Shown: positions 14,232 through 20,427 of the stretch, one piece after another
How positions within the stretch are numbered: position 1 is the first letter of the stretch
Layout of the letters: every line of letters starts with the position of its first letter
Notes under the pieces: generated by a model
What the model was told of the DNA's origin: nothing
Database searches by the model: none
Seen by the model: the letters and a program-made list of their open reading frames with translations, nothing else
Made by a program: the position numbers and the translations under genes
Source: Candidatus Liptonbacteria bacterium
Lineage (GTDB): Bacteria; Patescibacteriota; Minisyncoccia; UBA6257; 2-01-FULL-56-20
Direction: 5' to 3'
Length of the DNA stretch: 32,584 bases
Assembly (NCBI GenBank): GCA_016204385.1
Contig: JACQKW010000003.1
Coordinates: 1 to 32,584, forward strand

Positions 14232-14237
14232 ATTATA
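14232..14237 (-). promoter_or_regulatory. -10 element of the copper/redox cluster
   Basis: A consensus TATAAT on the minus strand lies 8 nt before ATG 14223. The -35 region is weak, which would fit an activated promoter. No recognisable CueR, CsoR or CopY operator was identified. Confidence 0.55.
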
Positions 14238-14263
14238 CCATACACAGCGCCGATATTCAGATA

Positions 14264-14298
14264 GAAAAAGAAAAACGCCCCGCCGTATGGCGGGGCGC
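14264..14298 (-). terminator. Intrinsic terminator of the 42-residue membrane protein gene
   Basis: CGCCCCGCC (14276-14284) and GGCGGGGCG (14289-14297) form a 9-bp GC stem followed on the minus strand by TTTTTCTTTTTC. It insulates the copper cluster promoter from upstream transcription. Confidence 0.9.
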
Positions 14299-14313
14299 CT
14301 CGCTCAAGGCTCT

Positions 14314-14442
14314 TCAGCTCTTCAAAAGAAGAATGATGACAACCACGCCGATAAGCACGGTGTCAACGACAAGGAGGGTAAGTACTGTTTTTGCCCTCTG
14401 TTTCTCGCGTTTTTGATCAACCCCCAGAAAGTTTTCATCCAT
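14314..14442 (-). CDS. Small single-span membrane protein, 42 residues
   Basis: It starts MDENFLGVDQKREKQRAK and ends in one hydrophobic helix, TVLTLLVVDTVLIGVVVIILL, closing LKS. A Shine-Dalgarno-like GGAAGGA precedes the ATG and a strong terminator follows within 20 nt of the stop, so it looks like a genuine expressed unit. The function is unknown. It lies between the copper cluster and the divergent zinc-ribbon gene and could be an accessory membrane peptide. Confidence 0.6.
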   Translation of the reverse strand: MDENFLGVDQKREKQRAKTVLTLLVVDTVLIGVVVIILLLKS

Positions 14443-14492
14443 TCCTTCCACGTTTTTATTCTATCATAATGCCTGCGCGAAATACAGAGTAA

Positions 14493-14521
14493 TTGACAAA
14501 GTTCATACACCTGCGTATTGT
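14493..14521 (+). promoter_or_regulatory. Promoter of the zinc-ribbon gene
   Basis: A perfect TTGACA (14493-14498), a 17-nt spacer and TATTGT (14516-14521). The predicted transcript starts near 14528, so ATG 14493 cannot be the start of the gene. Confidence 0.8.
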
Positions 14522-14555
14522 GGGAGCTAGAAACCTTGCGAAGGAGGTGGGGGGC

Positions 14556-14900
14556 GTGAACCGAGAAGAGAAAGACAGATTACTCAAGAAGATTAAGCGG
14601 GATATACGAATACTCTCCGCACTCGAGGTTGTGTGCGAACGTTGCGCAGAATGTACCTCATCGCTCGAGCGATTCTGCACATGGTGCGGCGCCGAAAATC
14701 CGGCATTCAGTCTCGAAGAATTCACGGATTACCACCATGAACCTTTCGAGAGAGTGATGGGACGTAACTGCCGCGATAACCATATCGAAGAAAAGGAAGC
14801 GATTTTCGAGGTTGCGTTTCCCTTTAATCCGGGATTCTGCCCTTTCTGCGGCGCACCGTTCCCCGCGGTACCCACGCAGGAAGTCCAGGGCACTCACTGA
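14556..14900 (+). CDS. Small protein with two zinc ribbons
   Basis: The start is GTG at 14556 because AAGGAGGT (14541-14548) precedes it at 7 nt and the promoter lies just upstream. The product is 114 residues. After a basic helical start, four cysteines in C-x2-C-x2-C...C-x2-C form (CERCAEC...CTWCG) make the first ribbon. A second CPFCG near the C-terminus makes another, partly paired one. Short ribbons of this kind usually bind nucleic acid or proteins. The unit is monocistronic with its own terminator. It is not recognised further. Confidence 0.72.
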   Translation: MNREEKDRLLKKIKRDIRILSALEVVCERCAECTSSLERFCTWCGAENPAFSLEEFTDYHHEPFERVMGRNCRDNHIEEKEAIFEVAFPFNPGFCPFCGAPFPAVPTQEVQGTH

Positions 14901-14901
14901 C

Positions 14902-14935
14902 AACCAGCCATGCACATCGGCTGGTCTTTTCTTTA
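14902..14935 (+). terminator. Intrinsic terminator of the zinc-ribbon gene
   Basis: CCAGCC and GGCTGG, with a C inserted on one side and an 8-nt loop, are followed by TCTTTTCTTT. It runs to the stop codon of the convergent nuclease gene. Confidence 0.8.
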
Positions 14936-15703
14936 TACATACCCGATCTTCTTGAGCCAAAACTCATTTTCCCATTCCCATAATTTTTTCGCCGCAAGGA
15001 ACGCCTCGAAGTCGTCGTTCCAGTAGGGGAATTCCTTAAGCTCAACGACGCCCTTCACCTCGCCCCAGCCGTGTTCGCCCACCCCACACGCCGGAATGCC
15101 GTTTCGCATGGTCTTTATTTTTTCTCTCCCGCCTTTCGTCCGAAGCGTTGCCCCGCACCGTACGCACGTTTGAACTTGGTCTATCCGCAATATCCACCTC
15201 GTCTGGAGATTCCGAAACTCCGACTTAAGCGCTTCCATATACGCGGCGGTCTGAAGATTGTAATCCCGATAGATGCCCTGCGAGGTTTTAATGTCCATAA
15301 CCCCGAACTTGCCGTCAATCAAGGCAAGCGCGTCAATCGTGCCCGCGTAGCGATGATCGTGGTGCACAATCCTTCGCTCAATGTATTCCTCCGCGGTCTG
15401 GATATTTTTTTCATCGAGAAATACTTTGAATGCCTCGATTGCGGGGGCAACCGTGGGATCAATGTCAGGCGTCTTTCCCAGTAATATCGCCTGGGCAATC
15501 TCGTGGACAAGGGTGCCCTCGGCGGCAGATTTTGTCGAAACACTTTGCGCGGCTTTATAATTTTCCGCCTCGCCGTAGAACCGGAGGAGCGCCGGCTTGG
15601 CCTTGATCCCGACAATCTTCGTCACCCGCGGAAACCACGCGCCGTCGAGCGTGTAGCCGTTTGCGCTCTTGAAGCTTTCGGCATCTCTGTAGAAGTCGAA
15701 CAT
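14933..15703 (-). CDS. PD-(D/E)XK superfamily nuclease (RecB/Cas4-like fold)
   Basis: The 256-residue protein has the RecB-type nuclease motifs in order: GTLVHEIAQ (His), YAGTIDALALIDGKFGVMDIKTS (Asp, then DIKT with the catalytic Asp and Lys), and YNLQTAAYMEAL (Q-x3-Y motif). A C-x2-C pair (CVRCG) with another Cys later suggests a metal site, though not the four-Cys iron-sulfur layout of Cas4/AddB. No cas genes or repeats are near, so a DNA repair or phage-type role is more likely than CRISPR adaptation. It stands alone, with its 5' side in a 190-nt spacer. Confidence 0.82.
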   Translation of the reverse strand: MFDFYRDAESFKSANGYTLDGAWFPRVTKIVGIKAKPALLRFYGEAENYKAAQSVSTKSAAEGTLVHEIAQAILLGKTPDIDPTVAPAIEAFKVFLDEKNIQTAEEYIERRIVHHDHRYAGTIDALALIDGKFGVMDIKTSQGIYRDYNLQTAAYMEALKSEFRNLQTRWILRIDQVQTCVRCGATLRTKGGREKIKTMRNGIPACGVGEHGWGEVKGVVELKEFPYWNDDFEAFLAAKKLWEWENEFWLKKIGYV

Positions 15704-15899
15704 CAGAATAGGAGATAGGACTTAGTTATTAGGACTTAGAATCTTCTATTAGATACTATCAGAAGGAGGAGGGGAATTCCATCGGCTGGGCGCTGGCAGG
15801 GTTTTAACCAATTATGACTTACGGTTGGCTTGCTTTTTTTGAGGCGTTATGCTATAAATCACCCCAGCATTTCATTCCATATAACATCGGGGGTGCGAG
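15704..15899. other. Intergenic spacer with repeat and promoter
   Basis: This spacer holds the second TAGGACTTAG repeat (about 15709-15742) and the promoter for the gene at 15900. That promoter is TTGCTT near 15828, a 17-nt spacer and TATAAA near 15851. I see no gene in it. Confidence 0.6.
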
Positions 15900-16214
15900 A
15901 TGGATGACCACGAAATCGAGAAGTGGCTCACGGAGTACGAAGATCGTTCCCGGGAAAGCATTGGGATCGTCGAGAGAGGAGAGGACGACAGCGCCAATTC
16001 AGAGAGAAGAGTAGAGCTTCTCGTGCTGACCGAGCGGAAACTCCAGACGTACATCGGAAGCCCGGAGTGGGGGGTGATCTATGACGATATAGAAGAGCGA
16101 AAATGGCGCGCATGCGATCTTATCGACCGCGCCATAAAGAGGCGTGATGCGGCTCTCCGCGCCTCGCTCGAGAACAGCAGGGGCTCCGAGCCCGGTGTCC
16201 ACGACTCCCCGTGA
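15900..16214 (+). CDS. Hypothetical charged helical protein
   Basis: This 104-residue acidic and basic protein begins MDDHEIEKWLTEYEDRSRES and has no membrane segment or cysteine. Two long amphipathic helices are likely (about 20-50 and 62-92). It has a promoter (TTGCTT-N17-TATAAA), a G-rich ribosome-binding region just before the ATG, and a terminator whose stem begins inside its last codons. It is unrecognised but evidently expressed. Confidence 0.7.
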   Translation: MDDHEIEKWLTEYEDRSRESIGIVERGEDDSANSERRVELLVLTERKLQTYIGSPEWGVIYDDIEERKWRACDLIDRAIKRRDAALRASLENSRGSEPGVHDSP

Positions 16215-16236
16215 AGCTGCGGGGAGTTTTTTATTT
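16204..16236 (+). terminator. Intrinsic terminator overlapping the end of the 15900 gene
   Basis: ACTCCCCG (16204-16211) and CGGGGAGT (16220-16227) are followed by TTTTTTATTTT. The 5' arm encodes the last three residues and the stop codon lies in the loop. Confidence 0.9.
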
Positions 16237-16242
16237 TATCTA

Positions 16243-16405
16243 CAAAAAAATAACCCCTCACCAATTTTGCCGAAGATAAACGAATGAAAGCATGGAAAGA
16301 AAGCAAACGCGATTACCCCATCGGTGCAGAGGTCGAATAGACCTAATCCGCCAACTGGCGGGGAGTGCACTGCCGTAGCATAACAGAGCAAAATTGGTGT
16401 GTGGG
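16243..16405 (-). ncRNA. Candidate structured RNA behind murC
   Basis: A perfect 12-nt inverted repeat, CACCAATTTTGC (16259-16270) and GCAAAATTGGTG (16388-16399), extends imperfectly outward to ACCC/GGGT. It encloses about 117 nt with a three-way junction: GTGCA/TGCAC (16324-16328 with 16366-16370) around AGGTC/GACCT and CCGCC/GGCGG hairpins. The minus strand ends GGGGTTATTTTTTTG, so the long-range stem would end in a T run. The minus-strand choice rests only on this T run. It could be a stand-alone RNA or a murC 3' element. 6S RNA has a comparable closing stem plus bulge, but no 6S consensus was recognised. Confidence 0.45.
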
Positions 16406-16408
16406 TAT

Positions 16409-17899
16409 TTATCTTAATAGCGAATCAGTATAGTTCACAATATTTCCCGCGCCCATCATGACTATCGTAGCTTTCTGCTTCCGGCTGCCAGCTGCCAGCA
16501 GGGTGGTAAGGGCTTTTTTTAAGTTTTTGGGGTTCGGGAGATAAAAAACCAGTTTCTTGGGATGCTTTTTCTGTATGGCGCGGACAAGCGCTTCGGAGGT
16601 AAAGCGGGGATTGACGTTCACTTTATCGCGGCCGGCGACCTCATAGACAGGCATAATCAATGTGATATCAGCGTCATCAAACGCCGACCGGAACTCTCCG
16701 AAGAGCGCCTGAAGCCGCTTCGCCTGATGCGGCTGATATACACAGACGATTTTTGATTTCGGAAACTTTTCGCGGAACGCTTTGAGAGTGGCTTTGATTT
16801 CGGTGGGATGATGGGCATAGTCGTCGTATACTGGTACTGGCAGAGAGCGTATGGCATATGGCTTATGGTTCCTCCCCCTTTTAGCTATTTGCCCCTTGCT
16901 ATACGCTATATGCCATTCGCCGCGATATTCGAACCTCCGCCACGCGCCGCGGTAGCCGCCCACAACCTTGAGCGCCAATGATTTTTTTACCCCAAAGATT
17001 TTTGTCGCAACCGTGAGCGCTGCGAGCGCATTTGAAACATTATGCTCACCCGGTATTTTAATTATGCTTCTGATTTCCCGCGCCTCTTTCTCGCGCACGC
17101 TGAACCAAAACACGCTTAGCAATTTGCCTGCCCGCCACTCGCCTGCGCTCGAGGCGCTGGCAGGCGGGCGCTTCGCGATACGCGAAATAGGGGAGCGGAG
17201 CGAATAAAGATTCTTGTCGTCGCGGTTCAAAACCAAAAATCCGCGATCTTTCGTCTGTGAGAGAAATTTCAAAAACGTTTTTTTGAGGTCGTTCAAGTTC
17301 TTATAAAAATCCAGGTGCTCGCGATCAATATTGGTCACGACCGATACAAACGGCCGGTAGTTTAAAAAAGCCGCCTTCCATTCATCTGCCTCAAGCACAA
17401 GCCATGGATGCCTTCCGGCATAAAAGTTCTTATTGTCAAGTTCGCGGAGTTTCGTGCCGACGATGATGTTTGGCTCAAAGTTCGCTTTCTTTAGCATCAA
17501 GCCGACGAGGGCTGTGGTCGTACTTTTCCCGTGGCTCCCGGCGACCGCGACGGTTTCATAGCGCGCAGTGAAACGTCCCATCGCCTCGGGATATGAAAGC
17601 GGTTTGATCCCTAGGCGGCGCGCCGCGCGAAGCTCGGGGTTAGATTTTGGAACCGCGGAGCTATAGATGACCATATCGGGAGACGCCCGCCTGCCGGCAG
17701 ACAGGTTCCGGGCCTTATGCGGCCCAATTTTGACTTTTACGCCTTCTTTCTTGAGTTCCCGGGTAATTCCGCTCTCCACTATATCTGACCCTGAAACAGC
17801 CCAATTTTGAGCCATAAACCACCTCGCAAGGGCGCTCATCACAATCCCGCCAATACCTACAAAGTGAACGAGGGGCTTTTTAGAAGACTTATGTGTCAT
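16409..17899 (-). CDS. murC: UDP-N-acetylmuramate-L-alanine ligase
   Basis: MurC adds the first amino acid of the peptidoglycan stem peptide using ATP. The N-terminal domain has HFVGIGGIVMSALA. The central domain has the P-loop AVAGSHGKSTTTALVG and EADEWKAAFLNYRPFVSVVTNIDREHLD. The C-terminal domain has VYDDYAHHPTEIKATL and VYQPHQAKRL. Together these identify the MurC/Mpl branch, and MurC is preferred since no other murC is seen. The 496-residue length includes at least three in-frame repeat insertions: NLSAGRRASPD, AKRPPASASSAGEWRAGK, and a tract just before PVPVYDDYAHH. A weaker one precedes KQKATIVMM. All keep the frame, and the conserved motifs are uninterrupted. Confidence 0.93.
   Translation of the reverse strand: MTHKSSKKPLVHFVGIGGIVMSALARWFMAQNWAVSGSDIVESGITRELKKEGVKVKIGPHKARNLSAGRRASPDMVIYSSAVPKSNPELRAARRLGIKPLSYPEAMGRFTARYETVAVAGSHGKSTTTALVGLMLKKANFEPNIIVGTKLRELDNKNFYAGRHPWLVLEADEWKAAFLNYRPFVSVVTNIDREHLDFYKNLNDLKKTFLKFLSQTKDRGFLVLNRDDKNLYSLRSPISRIAKRPPASASSAGEWRAGKLLSVFWFSVREKEAREIRSIIKIPGEHNVSNALAALTVATKIFGVKKSLALKVVGGYRGAWRRFEYRGEWHIAYSKGQIAKRGRNHKPYAIRSLPVPVYDDYAHHPTEIKATLKAFREKFPKSKIVCVYQPHQAKRLQALFGEFRSAFDDADITLIMPVYEVAGRDKVNVNPRFTSEALVRAIQKKHPKKLVFYLPNPKNLKKALTTLLAAGSRKQKATIVMMGAGNIVNYTDSLLR
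16846..16918. repeat. CATATGCCATACGC-type inverted repeat in murC
   Basis: GCGTATGGCATATGGC on the left is matched by the inverse of GCTATACGCTATATGCC on the right. It is translated as about 24 residues between GEWHIAY and PVPVYDDY, where MurC proteins normally have only a few. Confidence 0.6.
17121..17180. repeat. GCCTGCC palindrome inserted in murC, copy 1
   Basis: GCCTGCCCGCCA (17126-17137) and TGGCAGGCGGGC (17158-17169) form a hairpin of about 11 bp. It encodes AKRPPASASSAGEWRAGK. It is the same family as the fmt insert at 1740-1895, which also begins with a NRPPA-like translation. Confidence 0.75.
17684..17705. repeat. GCCTGCC palindrome inserted in murC, copy 2
   Basis: CGCCCGCCTGCCGGCAGACAGG is a compact palindrome centred on CTGCCGGCAG. 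It is translated as SAGRRAS in the N-terminal domain, before PDMVIYSSAVP. Confidence 0.65.
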
Positions 17900-17985
17900 T
17901 CTGGTAATAACGGGGGGTAGAAACGATTTATAGCGGTCATCAAAAACATTATCTGTCGCACATTATGTCTTTTATGACGGATGAT

Positions 17986-18630
17986 TTAAACTCGAAACCG
18001 AAGCGATAATTTCTCAAGATAAGGTATTGGATTCACGTCATCCCCGACGGGCGTAAGGCCGCATCCGTCTTTCTCGTCCATTGAAAATGAATTTTTCATA
18101 AACACCGAAAAATGAAGATGTGGTGCGGTGGCGAGGCCGGTCATGCCGACATGCCCCACGAGCGATCCGCGCGCAATCTCTTCGCCCGCCTTCACCTTCA
18201 TGTCGTTCAAGTGCGCATACAGAAGCACCCGTCCGTCGTTCGCGTTCTTAATTGCGACGAATTTCCCGTACCCGCGCCGTCGGCAGAATATATCCTGATC
18301 TCGCGACGCGATTACCGTGCCGGGCGCGGCAGAATAGACCGGAGCGCCCTTCTTCGCCGCAATATCTATGCCGTTGTGCCGCCGCCCGGGATACCGGTTC
18401 GAAAATCCGGTAATGCCGTACCCCTGCGAAATATAGCTTTTTTTCTTCTCCTGGGTAAAAAAATTGAAATCGATCGCCGCGAGCCCGGAGCCCGAAGAAC
18501 GCGCGATAACAGAGGTGGGCAGAAAATGCCCGTCGAAAAGCGAGGCTCGTATCCAGCCGAGAGATATGAAAACAAAAATCGCGCCAAAAACTATGAGGAA
18601 AAACTGTATGCTCCCGGCTCGGCTTCCCAT
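17986..18630 (-). CDS. M23-family peptidase (LytM/EnvC type), shorter paralogue
   Basis: From ATG 18630 the product has 214 residues: an N-terminal membrane segment (IQFFLIVFGAIFVFISLGWI), a short linker and an M23 domain. The zinc motifs are HNGIDIAAKKGAPV (first His and Asp), YAHLND and APHLHFSVF, so the enzyme looks catalytically complete. The open frame runs 60 codons upstream to 18810 but that part overlaps the preceding gene and lacks a domain. It shares the H-G-x-D...HLHF layout and the final DDVNPIPYL / GDLNPERYL sequence with the M23 protein at 19088. It is probably a peptidoglycan endopeptidase or a hydrolase activator acting outside the membrane. Confidence 0.87.
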   Translation of the reverse strand: MGSRAGSIQFFLIVFGAIFVFISLGWIRASLFDGHFLPTSVIARSSGSGLAAIDFNFFTQEKKKSYISQGYGITGFSNRYPGRRHNGIDIAAKKGAPVYSAAPGTVIASRDQDIFCRRRGYGKFVAIKNANDGRVLLYAHLNDMKVKAGEEIARGSLVGHVGMTGLATAPHLHFSVFMKNSFSMDEKDGCGLTPVGDDVNPIPYLEKLSLRFRV

Positions 18631-18640
18631 GCAATTGCAA

Positions 18641-19057
18641 TCAAAGCAACGACGCAAGCCAGCGAAACGGCTTGGTAAGCAGATCGAGAAACCAGAGAAA
18701 AATATTCCCTGCGGCGCCAAGCGCCTGCGAAAAAGGAATACCCGCAACGCGTTCAAACCATTCGTTAAAGCGCTGCCAAAGACTCTCGGCACTCGTTTCT
18801 GTAAAGTCAATTTCTTGCGTCGGTTGGATCACATTGCGATTGATAATTTCATATGCGCTATCGGCAAACTGCAGGAACGGCGGCGGAACGAATTCGCGAA
18901 GCGATTCGTAGACAAGCGCCGTTACTGCGCGGTAATTTCCTTTCGTGCTTGCCTCCGCGCTCCGCGGCCCGGCAAGCAGAAGGGCGCACAGCATAAGAAG
19001 CGCACAGGAACGGCATCCCCTGCGCGCGAGAACGATCGCAAAGAAACGAGTTCCCAT
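18641..19057 (-). CDS. Unknown secreted or membrane-bound protein between two M23 genes
   Basis: The 138-residue product has a signal peptide (ARRGCRSCALLMLCALLLAGPRSAEA), a helical middle (VYESLREFVPPPFLQFADSAYEII) and a hydrophobic C-terminus (NIFLWFLDLLTKPFRWLASLL) that could be a membrane tail. ATG 19057 is preferred over 19063, because the -10 TATACT (19064-19069) ends right before 19063; the choice gives a 6-nt gap and a leaderless mRNA. It stops 10 nt before the short M23 gene. Its position suggests an M23 partner or regulator. No family is recognised. Confidence 0.72.
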   Translation of the reverse strand: MGTRFFAIVLARRGCRSCALLMLCALLLAGPRSAEASTKGNYRAVTALVYESLREFVPPPFLQFADSAYEIINRNVIQPTQEIDFTETSAESLWQRFNEWFERVAGIPFSQALGAAGNIFLWFLDLLTKPFRWLASLL

Positions 19058-19087
19058 GCACATAGTATAGTCCTTACGCGCCCTCGA

Positions 19088-20407
19088 TTAAAGATAGCGC
19101 TCCGGATTCAAATCTCCGCCAAACGGCATGGTGCCGCACACGCGGCTCGGTCCCATATAGAACGTGGGCTGCGCAAACACCGTAAAGTGAAGGTGCGCCC
19201 CCGTCGCGTAACCGGTGCTCCCGGAATATCCGATAAGCTGTCCGCGGGTCACTTCTTCGCCCACGCGTACCGCCTGCCGCGAAAGATGCGCATAGAGGGT
19301 CGTGAGATTATTGTTGTGGTTGATGACAATGAATTTACCGTACGCTCCGCGGTAGCAACCCTTAAACGAGTCCTGATCCCCCACCGCGGCCACGCGCCCT
19401 GATTCCGCTGCAACGATTGGCGTTCCGAGCGGAGCACGGAAGTCGGTGCCGTTGTGCCATTTCCCCGGATAGGCGGTCTGCGCAAATTTCGTGCTCCCGT
19501 ATTTCTGGGTGACCAAGGGCGGATCCACAGGAAGTGCAAGCACCCCCGGACGCGCAGCCGGAAGGAGGCTGGGGTCAATCTTCGTCCGCAGTTCCGCGTC
19601 AAGACTTTCAATTTCTTCCGCGATTTCCTGCTGAAGCTTTTGGAGCTCTGCAACCTGCTTTGCATACTCGCTCTCTTTGCTTTTTGTCTCGGTAAGCAGC
19701 ACCTGCCTCGTTCTCGTCTGGTCCTGCACGATGGAAGTCCTGTTCTCTAAATTCTTGCGGTGGCGGGTTACCGCGTCCTTCTTCACGCTCGCATCATCCA
19801 ATTTTTCCGCAAGTTCCCCCTGAAGCGTCCGCAGGCTCCCGATATCCACGGCAAGCTGGGTGTTGAGATCGCTCAAGGCCTGCGCTTCAAGAACGCCGTC
19901 GGCAAGGCTTTCGTTCCTCAAAAACACGATGAGCGGACTCACGTCGCTCGACCTCTGAAGCAGGCGAAACACCTGTACGATTGCGGAACGCTTGCTTTTC
20001 GTTGCTGATTCGATATCCGAGATATCGAACGAAAGTGCGCGAAGCTCGAGTCCGAGTTTCGAAATGCTCACCTCATCCGCGCGGATGTTTAATTTGAGCT
20101 GATTCGTCGCATATTCAAGACGTTGCAATTCGTTCTGAAGGCTTACTCGTTCGCCCTTTGTCGTATCAAGGCTTTTTTGGGTCCTCTCGAGCTCCTCGTT
20201 TATCCTCTCGAGCTCCCTCGCACGCGCTTCGATCTGCCCTTTGAGCGTTTCCTGTACGAGGGGTTCGCTTGAAGTGGAGTGATTAAGCTGCCCTTCTCCG
20301 CTTTGCGCATCCACCGGGGGTTCCGCGCCAAACACCGCCGGGGCCAAGGTAAGGGTGAGCACACAGAATAAAAAAGCTGAAACTAATTTTTTAGCCGCTT
20401 TGTGCAT
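19088..20407 (-). CDS. EnvC-like murein hydrolase/activator: coiled coil plus M23 domain
   Basis: The product is about 439 residues from ATG 20407. It comprises a signal peptide (KLVSAFLFCVLTLTLAPAVFG), a long coiled coil (about residues 50-260, rich in E/L/Q/K heptads) and an M23 domain with HNGTDFRAPLGTP, YAHLSRQ and GAHLHFTVF. All zinc ligands are present, unlike E. coli EnvC, so it may be an active endopeptidase. EnvC-type proteins act with FtsEX at division. ftsEX is not in the window. The frame also opens four codons earlier at 20419. It lies directly behind gltX. Confidence 0.9.
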   Translation of the reverse strand: MHKAAKKLVSAFLFCVLTLTLAPAVFGAEPPVDAQSGEGQLNHSTSSEPLVQETLKGQIEARARELERINEELERTQKSLDTTKGERVSLQNELQRLEYATNQLKLNIRADEVSISKLGLELRALSFDISDIESATKSKRSAIVQVFRLLQRSSDVSPLIVFLRNESLADGVLEAQALSDLNTQLAVDIGSLRTLQGELAEKLDDASVKKDAVTRHRKNLENRTSIVQDQTRTRQVLLTETKSKESEYAKQVAELQKLQQEIAEEIESLDAELRTKIDPSLLPAARPGVLALPVDPPLVTQKYGSTKFAQTAYPGKWHNGTDFRAPLGTPIVAAESGRVAAVGDQDSFKGCYRGAYGKFIVINHNNNLTTLYAHLSRQAVRVGEEVTRGQLIGYSGSTGYATGAHLHFTVFAQPTFYMGPSRVCGTMPFGGDLNPERYL

Positions 20408-20427
20408 GTCGTTGCGCAAGGGTCAGT

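Noticed and set aside
14933-15703. Cas4 and a CRISPR locus.
   Set aside because: The nuclease lacks the four-cysteine iron-sulfur arrangement. No repeat-spacer array or other cas gene was found in the window.
16968-17207. Plus-strand frame of 79 codons over murC.
   Set aside because: It is antisense to MurC motifs and owes its length to the GC-rich palindromic insert.
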